Shown one piece after another: positions 36,164 to 44,441 of a stretch of 64,000 bases of DNA (position 1 is its first letter; each line of letters begins with the position of its first letter). This stretch comes from Candidatus Nanosynbacter sp. HMT-352 (lineage in GTDB: Bacteria > Patescibacteriota > Saccharimonadia > Saccharimonadales > Saccharimonadaceae): the NCBI RefSeq assembly GCF_022819385.1, contig NZ_CP089290.1, positions 186,001 to 250,000 on the forward strand, in the 5' to 3' direction. The notes below the pieces were generated by a model that saw nothing but the letters and a program-made list of their open reading frames with translations, was not told the DNA's origin and ran no database searches. Position numbers and translations under genes: made by a program.

Positions 36164-36643
36164 ATGACAAAAAAAGATAATAAAAAAGGATTTACAATCA
36201 TCGAGGTCGTCCTAGTCTTGGCTATTGCTGGACTTATCTTTGCGATGGTGTTTATCGCATTGCCAGCTTTGCAACGTAGCCAGCATGACCAGTCAAGGAA
36301 GAACGATGCTTCAACAGTTGCTGCAGCTATTACCAATTGGAACGCAGCTAACCGCAACGGTGGCACATTTAACGAAGAGTCTCTACGCAAGTATGTCGAC
36401 AAGCTTGATCAATACGACAAGTCTTCAGAGTTAAAGGTTGCTACACCTGGTGCTTCAATGTCAGTAGCTAGTAACGAAATCAAGGTTATGCGAGGTAAGA
36501 AATGTCCTGCTAGCACGCCAGCTCCATCTGCTGACGATCCAGCAAACATAACTTTGCAAAACGGATCTTCACGCAACGCAGCAGTTGTAGTTCTATTGGA
36601 AAATAACGGTTCTCAAAAGCAATTGTATTGCCAGGATGTATAA
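36164..36643 (+). CDS. major type IV pilin candidate
   Basis: A 159-residue prepilin: leader MTKKDNKKG, cleavage before FTIIEVVLVLAIAGLIF with Glu5 conserved, helical stem, then a globular head with one Cys pair (KKCPAS and LYCQDV). It has its own region of leader DNA, a strong AAAGGTGG ribosome site, balanced codons and its own terminator, which points to high expression as the major pilin. The ATG at 36164 gives the short leader; an upstream GTG overlaps the ribosome site. Confidence 0.9.
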   Translation: MTKKDNKKGFTIIEVVLVLAIAGLIFAMVFIALPALQRSQHDQSRKNDASTVAAAITNWNAANRNGGTFNEESLRKYVDKLDQYDKSSELKVATPGASMSVASNEIKVMRGKKCPASTPAPSADDPANITLQNGSSRNAAVVVLLENNGSQKQLYCQDV

Positions 36644-36660
36644 TCCATAGATAAATTACG

Positions 36661-36690
36661 AATCAGCCTCGGTATGGGGCTGATTTTTTT
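36661..36690 (+). terminator. pilin terminator
   Basis: AATCAGCC (36661-36668) pairs with GGCTGATT and runs into seven T (36684-36690). Confidence 0.85.
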
Positions 36691-36715
36691 ATGGTTTTTT
36701 GTTACCATAAGAAGT

Positions 36716-37597
36716 ATGATTAAGTTTGTACTAGTGGGATTTTTAGGGGCTATTTTAGGCAGTTTCGCCGGAGCGCAAATTTGGCGCTTGCGAGCTCGTC
36801 AATTGATGGAAGATAAAAAAGCTGGAGAAAAAGTTGACCAAAAGGAATTAAAGAAATTATCTCCATTGATAAAAAAAATTTCCAAAGATAGATCTCGCTG
36901 TTTATCTTGCGGACATGAGCTTAAGTGGTGCGATTTGATTCCTGTGGTAAGTTGGGTTGCTGGATTGGGGCGATGCAGATATTGCAGAGCGTTTATCGGT
37001 TGGACGGAAATCTTGCTAGAACTAGTGATGGCTGGATTGTTCGTCGCATCCGTGGCTTTTTGGTCTGGGTCATTGACGGATATCTGGCAGATTGTATTGC
37101 TGGTCTTGTGGTTGGCAAGTTTGGTGCTACTGGCGATTTTATTTGTCTATGACCTCAGATGGCTACTTCTTCCAGATGTAATTAATATTCCGTTTATTAT
37201 TCTTGGCGCTATTTTTGCGGGAATAAAAGTATGTCTAGCTGGCGATTTTTCAAAAAGCTTGATGACGTTATTTGGGTCGATTACGATTCTGAGCGGAATA
37301 TATATGGTGCTATATTTATTCTCGAAATATCGTTACGGGGAAGATAAAACTTGGATAGGTTTTGGTGATGTTAAGCTTGGACTTGGATTGGGTTTGTTCT
37401 TGGGAAACTGGCTTTTGGCGTTTGCAGCTTTATTTATCGCAAATCTTATCGGCACGTTTCTTGTCTTGCCATCAATGATGCGAGGAAAATTGCAAGTAAC
37501 TTCACGGATATGCTTCGGCCCATTGCTTATCGTAGGGTTTTTGCTCGCTTGGTTCTTTAGCCGACAAATTTTAGAGTGGGGCTTTCTTATTGTCTAA
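36716..37597 (+). CDS. pilD: prepilin peptidase / N-methyltransferase PilD
   Basis: A 293-residue polytopic aspartyl protease. The N-terminal methylase part holds the zinc tetracysteine (CLSCGHELKWC and CRYC), and the two catalytic Asp are in YDLRWLLLPD and WIGFGDVKLG. It cleaves the leaders of the five pilin-like genes around it. ATG 36716 matches the usual start (MIKFVLVGFLGAILGSFAG); an earlier in-frame ATG lies within the pilin terminator. Confidence 0.94.
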   Translation: MIKFVLVGFLGAILGSFAGAQIWRLRARQLMEDKKAGEKVDQKELKKLSPLIKKISKDRSRCLSCGHELKWCDLIPVVSWVAGLGRCRYCRAFIGWTEILLELVMAGLFVASVAFWSGSLTDIWQIVLLVLWLASLVLLAILFVYDLRWLLLPDVINIPFIILGAIFAGIKVCLAGDFSKSLMTLFGSITILSGIYMVLYLFSKYRYGEDKTWIGFGDVKLGLGLGLFLGNWLLAFAALFIANLIGTFLVLPSMMRGKLQVTSRICFGPLLIVGFLLAWFFSRQILEWGFLIV

Positions 37598-37629
37598 GTA
37601 AAAAGCGCTTATGCTATAATGGAGAAGTG

Positions 37630-38370
37630 ATGGGCAATAAACAAAAAGGTTTTACTATAATTGAAGTGATTTTGTTTGTGGCTATTTCTGGTTTGCTGAC
37701 CTCTATGCTGATGGTTGGCGTAAGTATGTCAATTAATCGTCAGCAATATCGCGATTCGGTGCAGTCTTATGCTGGTTTTTTGCGAAATGAGTACTCGAAG
37801 GTGGTCAATGTTGAGAATGAGAGATCTAAGGGCACTTGTCCAATTGAAGGCTCTGATGGTCAAGCTGAAACTCTACGTGGACAATCTGATTGTGTGATCG
37901 TCGGTCGCTATATTACCACTGAAGGTTCTCTGGGCTCGACGGACGGCAATCTGTACAAAACTTATCCAGTTTATGCCTATAGATCAGATAAGGGTAGCGC
38001 GTGGACTTATAAACGCGGCGCTGAGTCTGATAAATATATCGTTAATTGGCAAGCAAAAACTAGGTTTTCTAACCAAGCTAAGGATAGTGCGTATATTTCT
38101 ATTTTGATGTACCGTCATCCAGAGACGGGGCAGTTGGATATTAGAACTGACACGAGCCGATTCGGTGACAATTTAACTGATTTCGTCAATAATAAAAATA
38201 GTGCTGGAGTTGTGCAATCTGCTGGCGAGCAGCGTCAACAGAGGGAAATTTGTGTTTATGATGACGGCTGGCTACCGGGGGAGAGATTATCTATTTTCCT
38301 ACGATCGCATGCAGGTTCTGCTGATGCTATAGTTATGGGTAATGCGACAGGAGGTTGTGCTGATGCGTAA
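37630..38370 (+). CDS. minor pilin (class III signal)
   Basis: 246 residues: leader MGNKQKG, then FTIIEVILFVAISGLLTSML with Glu5, typical of type IV minor pilins or pseudopilins. The head domain has two Cys pairs. TATAAT at 37615-37620 and GGAG precede the ATG. First of four overlapping genes that together likely form the pilus-tip complex that primes assembly. Confidence 0.85.
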   Translation: MGNKQKGFTIIEVILFVAISGLLTSMLMVGVSMSINRQQYRDSVQSYAGFLRNEYSKVVNVENERSKGTCPIEGSDGQAETLRGQSDCVIVGRYITTEGSLGSTDGNLYKTYPVYAYRSDKGSAWTYKRGAESDKYIVNWQAKTRFSNQAKDSAYISILMYRHPETGQLDIRTDTSRFGDNLTDFVNNKNSAGVVQSAGEQRQQREICVYDDGWLPGERLSIFLRSHAGSADAIVMGNATGGCADA

Positions 38371-38944
38371 GCTTAACAGGGGCGACACACTTGTTGAAGT
38401 GCTGCTTGGAGTAACCATTTTTAGTCTAGTTGCCGTTATTGCATTAGAAACTATGAATCGCGGGATGGCTATTGCTCAGTATTCTTTAGAGACGACGTTG
38501 GTTCGCCAACAGATTGACGCTCAGGCTGAAATGCTAAGATATGCGCATGATATGAAAAATGACACTTGGAAGAAATTGGTAGACAATAATTCGGTGAGCG
38601 TTTCTGCTGTTAATAGCAATGAAGGAAACTTGGGTGCTGAGAAATGTCCTGATGATTTTTCTACGAAAGAGTTTGCTTTGGCTGCGACGCCTTCACTTGC
38701 TTCGAAGATTAGTATATTGAACAATCCTGGCGATTATAAACCAGCAGAAACGTACGCGCGGGTTGATAGCGATACTAAAAAAACGTATGGAATATCTGTT
38801 AGATTGGTTAAGCCGAGTACGACTGTCGGGAGCAGGGATAGCAATAAATATGATGCGTACATAAAAGCGTGCTGGATGCCAGTTGGCAGTAAAATGCCGG
38901 CAACTATTGGTACAATTGTGAGGTTATATGATTCGGGACTATAA
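38363..38944 (+). CDS. minor pilin, PilV-like
   Basis: 193 residues: MRKLNRGDTLVEVLLGVTIF. The prepilin motif has Asp instead of Phe at position 1 (G/DTLVE), keeping the Glu5. AGGAGG lies 8 nt before the ATG 38363, inside the end of the previous gene; overlap 8 nt. Head domain with Cys pair (EKCPDD and KACWMP). Confidence 0.82.
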   Translation: MRKLNRGDTLVEVLLGVTIFSLVAVIALETMNRGMAIAQYSLETTLVRQQIDAQAEMLRYAHDMKNDTWKKLVDNNSVSVSAVNSNEGNLGAEKCPDDFSTKEFALAATPSLASKISILNNPGDYKPAETYARVDSDTKKTYGISVRLVKPSTTVGSRDSNKYDAYIKACWMPVGSKMPATIGTIVRLYDSGL

Positions 38945-39626
38945 AAAGGGATTTACACTTATCGAATTGATGCTCGCTATGAGTTTTATCTCTGTTCTTT
39001 TGTTGTCGATTGCTATGGTGGGTATTCAAGCGGGAAAAATGTATAGTAGAGGAATTGTGCTTCGTGATGTTAATCAAGCGGGGCGGGATATTTCAGACAC
39101 TATCCGACGTGATTTTCTTCAGGCGAATGCTGAAAAGATTGATAGTACGGGGTTGAGGGTGCCGAATAATAGCAATTGGTCAACTGGTCGACTTTGTCTT
39201 GGCTCTCATTCTTATGTGTGGAATAATCCAAAGTATTTGGACGATCCTAGCCTGTTGGGCGGAAATAGCCTGTTTAAGGTTAATGGTAATCCAGTGAATT
39301 TGGTGCGCGTAGTTGATGCGGATAGTGGATTGTGTAAAAAAGATGCTTCTGGCAAATATCCGGAAACCGTCGATCTTGCGAAATCGTCCAATTTGCTCAG
39401 GGCTATCAATAGCGGCGATGGCTCAATTGGTGTACACGAAGTTACATTAGAAAAGGTTACCTCAGACAATTCAAGGGAGGCGCTGTATAAATTGACCTTT
39501 ACGCTGGGGACGAGCAAGATGAGTGAAATAAGGAATTCTTCCTGTAAAGCTCCGACTGAAGATGATAGCAATTTTGAGTTCTGTGCTATAAATAAATTTG
39601 AGATGATTGTGAGGACAAATGGGTAA
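38928..39626 (+). CDS. minor pilin, PilW-like
   Basis: 232 residues: leader MIRDYKKG, FTLIELMLAMSFISVLLL with Glu5. The RDVNQAGRDISDTIRRDF stem segment resembles PilW/PilJ-type minor pilins. Overlaps both neighbours (17 and 8 nt). Confidence 0.85.
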   Translation: MIRDYKKGFTLIELMLAMSFISVLLLSIAMVGIQAGKMYSRGIVLRDVNQAGRDISDTIRRDFLQANAEKIDSTGLRVPNNSNWSTGRLCLGSHSYVWNNPKYLDDPSLLGGNSLFKVNGNPVNLVRVVDADSGLCKKDASGKYPETVDLAKSSNLLRAINSGDGSIGVHEVTLEKVTSDNSREALYKLTFTLGTSKMSEIRNSSCKAPTEDDSNFEFCAINKFEMIVRTNG

Positions 39627-40767
39627 AAATGCGCGACAATCAGGTGCTGTATCTCTTTTTGCGGTTATATTTGGCGCGATGTTGCTGACTATTGTTACTA
39701 TTGGTTTTATTAAGTTGATGATTATGGATCAGCGACAATCCTCGAATAATGATCTGTCGCAGAGTGCTTATGACGCGGCTTTGGCTGGGGTTGAAGATGC
39801 TAAGCGTGTGGTTCGTGCCGCCCAGACGGGCAATATTCAAGCGGCGGGAGTGCTGAATGGTCCAATTAATTGTAATATGGTCGCGGCATCTGGTGTTGTC
39901 GGAGGTGGCTCTTCTGGTGAAACTATTATTAAAACTGGTACAGATGCGGGTAAAAAATTTGATCAAGCGTATACTTGCGTAAAGATCACTATGAAATCTC
40001 AAGATTTTATATATAAGTCTATCGAGGAAAAATCTCAAATTGTGCCACTACGCGCAACTGGTTCATTCAATAAGATATCTATTGAATGGTATAGGCGCGA
40101 TGATGAGAGTAATTTGAATGGCGCCAACGCCGCTAACACTGAAATATCCACTTCTGGGGATCTGCCGACGAAAAACAACTGGAATGCCAATTCGCCACAA
40201 TTGATGCGCGTGCAGCTTATTAACCCAGGCGCCACCTTTAATTTAGCGGCTTTAGACTCAACTGGTGTCACTTCTTTCTTACGACCGAATGTTTTAAGAT
40301 CAGACGTAGTAGGTCAGAATGGTACTGCTGTTTCTGGTAAGATTTCTGATCATCCACGCGCAACTGACGGTAACGAACATAATAACGGAACAAGTGTGAT
40401 TTCTTGCAGCAAGACATTCAAGTTTTCTGGCGAATATTCATGTAAAGCGGTGATTGATGTTGATGAGATTCCAGCCGGTAGCGAAACTGCGTTCTTAAGG
40501 TTATTACCTATATATAAAGGTGGTAGTGTGAAGATTTCTCTTCAGAAAACCGACGGAACGATTGTCAATTTTGATGGAGTCCAGCCAATTGTCGATTCCA
40601 CGGGGCGGGCAAGTGATTTATTCAGAAGAGTTGAAGCTCGATTGCAAATAGGAGATGATTTCGCATATCCTAATAATGCGGTTGAATTAAAGAATAGTCT
40701 ATGCAAAGATTTCTCTGTATCTGGCGGCGGATCTGCTACCGCAGGTCGATGTAAGCCCATAAGCTAA
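39619..40767 (+). CDS. PilX-like pilus-tip protein
   Basis: 382 residues: MGKNARQSGAVSLFAVIFGA, a hydrophobic N-terminal helix without a Glu5, followed by SAYDAALAGVEDAKRVV, typical of PilX/GspK-like proteins that cap the pseudopilus tip. The large C-terminal domain with several Cys is unknown. Last gene of the minor pilin set; its stop overlaps that of the convergent xer gene by 4 nt. Confidence 0.8.
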   Translation: MGKNARQSGAVSLFAVIFGAMLLTIVTIGFIKLMIMDQRQSSNNDLSQSAYDAALAGVEDAKRVVRAAQTGNIQAAGVLNGPINCNMVAASGVVGGGSSGETIIKTGTDAGKKFDQAYTCVKITMKSQDFIYKSIEEKSQIVPLRATGSFNKISIEWYRRDDESNLNGANAANTEISTSGDLPTKNNWNANSPQLMRVQLINPGATFNLAALDSTGVTSFLRPNVLRSDVVGQNGTAVSGKISDHPRATDGNEHNNGTSVISCSKTFKFSGEYSCKAVIDVDEIPAGSETAFLRLLPIYKGGSVKISLQKTDGTIVNFDGVQPIVDSTGRASDLFRRVEARLQIGDDFAYPNNAVELKNSLCKDFSVSGGGSATAGRCKPIS

Positions 40768-41687
40768 GCTTCTGTGTCGCTATGAAATCGGTCGTGAATA
40801 TCTTTCAGATGCTGGTCGGTAACGTGCGTATATACCTGTGTTGTTGATATATTGCTATGTCCCAGCATTGATTGGACTGAACGCAAGTCTGCACCGTTCA
40901 TAAGTAGGTCGGTGGCAAAGCTATGGCGCATAGTGTGTGGGCTTACATGTTTTGTGATACCAGCTAATCTAGCGTATTGACCAACCATTCTCTGAATGCT
41001 GCGCGCGCTTAACCTACGGTAATCTCCGGAGGTGTTGGGAGTTGCGTGGCGTTTACTATAGCTTAAAAATAGGGCGGGTAAATTATCTGTTCTAGCTTCC
41101 AGGTATGCCGATATGTGTTCGGCAGCACTTTTCGAAATAAAAACAGGGCGATCCTTTTGTCCTTTTCCTCGCACCATAAATTCGCGCCTCTTTAGGTTTA
41201 TATGATCTCGGTTTAAATTGACCAATTCTGAAACACGTAGTCCACTGGAAAATAGCAACTCAACGATTGCTCGATCTCTCAGACCAGATTCTGTATCGGT
41301 TGGTATTTGATCGATCATGCGTAAAACCTCGTCATATTGTAAAAAAGTCACTTGTTTACGGACTACTTTGGGCAATATAATTCTGTCGGCCGCTAGACTT
41401 TTGATATTACGACGAGAAAGGTAGGTTAGCAGACCTCGTAATGCAATAAGATGGTAACTTTGGGTAATTAAAGATAGTTCTTCGCCGGTGTTGTCATTTT
41501 TATAACGGTTTAGCCAGAGGCGATACTGGCGTATTAGTTCTGATGTAATTTTCTCAACATCTATATCGCCGGCAAAATCGATGAATCTCTCCAGGTATAG
41601 TTGATAATTTATGATGGTTTTTTGACTGCGTCCACCTTCAACCTCTAGGTGTTCTAAGAAATCAGTTAAGGCTTCTGACATAAACAT
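40764..41687 (-). CDS. xerD: XerC/D-type tyrosine recombinase
   Basis: A 307-residue site-specific recombinase, most likely the chromosome-dimer resolvase. SAM-like N-domain (FLEHLEVEGGRSQKTIINY), then catalytic Arg in SSGLRVSELV, Lys in RGKGQKDRPV, HxxR in HTMRHSFATDLL, His in LGHSNIS and Tyr in TTQVYTHVT. Start chosen at the ATG 7 nt after a TAGAAT box on the minus strand (41695-41700). It is similar in plan to the phage integrase at 46993. XerC versus XerD versus single-Xer type cannot be settled here. Confidence 0.9.
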   Translation of the reverse strand: MFMSEALTDFLEHLEVEGGRSQKTIINYQLYLERFIDFAGDIDVEKITSELIRQYRLWLNRYKNDNTGEELSLITQSYHLIALRGLLTYLSRRNIKSLAADRIILPKVVRKQVTFLQYDEVLRMIDQIPTDTESGLRDRAIVELLFSSGLRVSELVNLNRDHINLKRREFMVRGKGQKDRPVFISKSAAEHISAYLEARTDNLPALFLSYSKRHATPNTSGDYRRLSARSIQRMVGQYARLAGITKHVSPHTMRHSFATDLLMNGADLRSVQSMLGHSNISTTQVYTHVTDQHLKDIHDRFHSDTEA

Positions 41688-41773
41688 AATATTTATTCTA
41701 TCGCTAATGAATATGTTTATCAAATTATTTATTTCTGCTACTATATTAGAAAATAATAAGCAGAGGAGTATCT

Positions 41774-42298
41774 ATGGCAGAAAGCGAAAAAAACTACTGT
41801 GGCGTTGAGAGGACATTGATCGTCTTTAAGCCTGACGCAGTTCAACGAGGTATAGTTGGGGAAATTTTACAACGTTTTGAGCGAGTTGGTCTAAAAATAG
41901 TTGGCGTAAAAATGACATCACCATCCAGAGACCATTACTATGCTCATTACGAGGACATCGGTAAATTGGCTACTCGTCGAGGCGAGGATACTTTGAATAT
42001 AACACTAGATATGATGATGGATGGTCCAGTTATAGCAATGGTACTAGAGGGCGTCGAAGCTGTTGCTGTTGTTAGGAAGATTGTTGGTCCAACAGAACCT
42101 AAGTCGGCTGATATGGGAACAATTCGCGGTGATTACTCACATATTAGTTTTGGCTATGCAGATGAGTGCCAAAAGGGAGTTCCAAATTTGATTCACGCAT
42201 CTGGCGATTCAGATGAGGCTGTTCGTGAGATCGAGCATTGGTTCAAGCCGGAAGAATTGGTAAATTATCACACATTAAGTGAAAAGTTTACTCGCTAA
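41774..42298 (+). CDS. ndk: nucleoside diphosphate kinase
   Basis: A 174-residue NDK that balances NTP pools. ERTLIVFKPDAVQRGIVGEIL and the active-site His in NLIHASGDSDEA are present. Longer than the 135-150 residues usual in bacteria because of an insertion before the active site (YGADECQKGV-like segment FGYADECQKGVPN) and a longer C-terminus, a form also seen in archaea. GAGGAG precedes the ATG. Confidence 0.95.
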   Translation: MAESEKNYCGVERTLIVFKPDAVQRGIVGEILQRFERVGLKIVGVKMTSPSRDHYYAHYEDIGKLATRRGEDTLNITLDMMMDGPVIAMVLEGVEAVAVVRKIVGPTEPKSADMGTIRGDYSHISFGYADECQKGVPNLIHASGDSDEAVREIEHWFKPEELVNYHTLSEKFTR

Positions 42299-42339
42299 GC
42301 TAGTCTTTCCTGAGAGCTACCGTGGTATAATGGTTGTAT

Positions 42340-42416
42340 GCCTCGGTAGCTCAACTGGATAGAGCAGATCCGTCCTAAGGATAAGGTTGTAGGTTCGACT
42401 CCTGCCCGGGGTACCA
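42340..42416 (+). tRNA. tRNA-Arg (CCT)
   Basis: 77 nt with encoded CCA. Acceptor GCCTCGG/CCGGGGT, D arm GCTC...GAGC, anticodon loop GTCCTAA (anticodon CCT), T arm GTAGG TTCGACT CCTGC. TATAAT at 42326-42331 is the promoter -10. A coding gene starts 5 nt after the CCA. Confidence 0.93.
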
Positions 42417-42421
42417 GATAT

Positions 42422-42952
42422 ATGACAGAGCAAATTAAAGATAAGCAATTTGATGGGCAGCGTGACGGAGAGCGACTGTTGTTTGTGTTTCGTCGTCACA
42501 TAATCGCTATGAGAAAAGGATTCTATCTTCTTCTAGGATCGATGACGCTTGGTTCATTGCCTTTTTTAATTTGGCAAGATAATTTGAATCTTTTATGGGT
42601 GTTTGTTGGTGGATTTATTTTTGGTTTGATGCTCTTTTTCTATCATTTTTTGATGTGGTTTTATACTTACTATATTGTTACCGATCAGAGGATTCGTCAG
42701 ATTACTCAGCATGGATTTTTTGGTAAAGATGTCATTGAGCTGAAATTGTCAAAAATTCAGAATATTAGTTATAGTATCCCGGGGTTTAGCGGAGAAATGT
42801 TTAAATTCGGAACAATAGTTATTCAAACTTTTGTAGGGGATCTTGTTATAAAAAACGTAGAACATCCGGATAAGATCTATAATAAGCTACAAGACGCAGT
42901 GGAAATTTCGACAAAGAAGGAGGATATCAATGAAGAATCTATTGAACCGTAA
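42422..42952 (+). CDS. bacterial PH-domain membrane protein
   Basis: 176 residues: two membrane helices (about 35-55 and 60-85) and a bPH2 (YdbS/YdbT-like) domain: YYIVTDQRIRQITQHGFFGKD, KIQNISYSIPGFSGEMFKFG. Function in such proteins is poorly known, perhaps membrane-stress related. It begins 5 nt after tRNA-Arg without a promoter or Shine-Dalgarno site, so its mRNA must come from a tRNA-mRNA precursor. Overlaps the next gene by 23 nt. Confidence 0.82.
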   Translation: MTEQIKDKQFDGQRDGERLLFVFRRHIIAMRKGFYLLLGSMTLGSLPFLIWQDNLNLLWVFVGGFIFGLMLFFYHFLMWFYTYYIVTDQRIRQITQHGFFGKDVIELKLSKIQNISYSIPGFSGEMFKFGTIVIQTFVGDLVIKNVEHPDKIYNKLQDAVEISTKKEDINEESIEP

Positions 42953-43928
42953 AGATAAAAAACAACCAAAGGAGCTACCTAAGAGGATTACAAACGATAC
43001 AGTAGCCCAGCACCGCGAGAAGGTTTTGGCGGCCGGTCGTAAGCATAAATATCCCATCCAATACACCAAACGCCGATTGGTATGGATAACGATGCTTGTT
43101 AGTGTTGTTATTCTAATTGTTTTCATTGCTCTTGGTTGGGTGCAGTTATATGTCTGGAAAGACACAAGTGATATTGCATATAGGATAACTAAGATTTTAC
43201 CTCTTCCTGTGGCTAATATTGACGGAGAAAATGCTGAGTATAGTGACTATCTTTTGTACCATCGTAGCTCATTGGCGGTATTGCAGTCTCAAGGGCTAGC
43301 AGATCAAAAGGACAAAGTTAAGTTCTACCAAAACCAGTCCATAGATAAGGCGTTGGAGGTGGCATATGTCAAAAAACTTGCGAGAGAAAATAATATTACG
43401 GTAGATGATAAAAAGGTTCAAGATCTTATCAAAAAACAGCAGGAATCTAGTAAGCTATCGCAGTCCGCTTATGAGTCTGTAGTGAAAGACAATCTTCATT
43501 GGTCAATGGATGAGCTAAAAACTGCTATGAAATATACTTTGTTAAAGCAGGAAGTATCTTTTAAGATTGATAAAACAGCCAATAACCTAGTGTCTGACAT
43601 TAAGAAGAGGCTGCAAGAGGGTAAGTCATTGAAGGATATTGCTACGGGAATGGGCGACAAAGTGCAGTCTGTATTTGATCTATCCGTCTCTACGGATAAT
43701 TCTGACGGAGGTCTAACGAAAGCAGCTATGTCATTAACAAAGGGCAAAATCTCAGGTCCTATAAAGACTCTTTCAGGTGACGGATATTACTTTGTGACGC
43801 TTAATAATATTGAAGGCAACACCGTAAATTACTCTTATGTAAAAGTTCCATTGACTGAATTTAATAACCAGTTTAACTACTTAAAAAATAACAATAAAGT
43901 AAAATATTTCATTTCAATTGATAAATAG
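42930..43928 (+). CDS. SurA/PrsA-type peptidyl-prolyl isomerase, membrane-anchored
   Basis: 332 residues: basic cytoplasmic tail of about 50 residues, one membrane helix (ITMLVSVVILIVFIALGWVQ), a SurA_N-like helical chaperone domain (VANIDGENAEYSDYLLYHRS) and a degenerate parvulin domain (LVSDIKKRLQEGKSLKDIAT, SDGGLTKAAMSLTKGKISGP). It would help fold secreted proteins such as the adhesin, pilins or sortase. AAGGAGG precedes the ATG within the previous gene. Confidence 0.82.
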   Translation: MKNLLNRKDKKQPKELPKRITNDTVAQHREKVLAAGRKHKYPIQYTKRRLVWITMLVSVVILIVFIALGWVQLYVWKDTSDIAYRITKILPLPVANIDGENAEYSDYLLYHRSSLAVLQSQGLADQKDKVKFYQNQSIDKALEVAYVKKLARENNITVDDKKVQDLIKKQQESSKLSQSAYESVVKDNLHWSMDELKTAMKYTLLKQEVSFKIDKTANNLVSDIKKRLQEGKSLKDIATGMGDKVQSVFDLSVSTDNSDGGLTKAAMSLTKGKISGPIKTLSGDGYYFVTLNNIEGNTVNYSYVKVPLTEFNNQFNYLKNNNKVKYFISIDK

Positions 43929-43980
43929 TCGTTCTAGTTTGAAAAAACTCCTATTTTTGCTATAATTTTCTAAGGAGTTT

Positions 43981-44056
43981 GCCGTTGTAGCTCAGCTGGT
44001 AGAGCAGCTCATTCGTAACGAGCAGGTCGCTGGTTCAAGCCCAGTCAACGGCTCCA
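43981..44056 (+). tRNA. tRNA-Thr (CGT)
   Basis: 76 nt with encoded CCA. Acceptor GCCGTTG/CAACGGC, D arm GCTC...GAGC, anticodon loop TTCGTAA (anticodon CGT), T arm GCTGG TTCAAGC CCAGT. TTGAAA 43939-43944 and TATAAT 43961-43966 form the promoter. A coding gene starts 4 nt after the CCA. Confidence 0.94.
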
Positions 44057-44060
44057 TTTT

Positions 44061-44438
44061 ATGAAAGACACTATAAAGAAATCGATAAAAATTGTTTTTG
44101 GCGACAGGACTGTGGCAACTCTTTTGATCGTTAATGTTGTTGTGGCTATTGTTATATCTATATTTTTAGGATCATCAATAAAACATAGCGAGGCTCAGGT
44201 TATTACGCGCTACACTACGTATGGTGATGCGAATTTTTATAGGAGCCACTGGTCTAGTCTATTTAGTTATTTTGCTTTGGCGTTTGTGATAGTTTTTGGT
44301 CACTCTGCGCTAAGTGTCAAGTTAATTTCACTAGAGAAACGAAGCTTGGCTATATTTATTTTATGGTTGACGTTGGGTATTTTAGCTATTTTAGCTATTT
44401 TAGCCTATTCTATAATTAAAATTGCATCGATAGGATAA
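44061..44438 (+). CDS. small polytopic membrane protein
   Basis: 125 residues with three predicted helices (about 15-35, 68-88, 96-120). Family unknown. It starts 4 nt after the tRNA-Thr CCA and ends 3 nt before a glycosyltransferase, so all three are one transcript; it may assist that enzyme. Confidence 0.78.
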   Translation: MKDTIKKSIKIVFGDRTVATLLIVNVVVAIVISIFLGSSIKHSEAQVITRYTTYGDANFYRSHWSSLFSYFALAFVIVFGHSALSVKLISLEKRSLAIFILWLTLGILAILAILAYSIIKIASIG

Positions 44439-44441
44439 TAC

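Noticed and set aside
42340..42416. tRNA-Arg as a second phage attachment site
   Set aside because: No second copy of its 3' end was found in the window.
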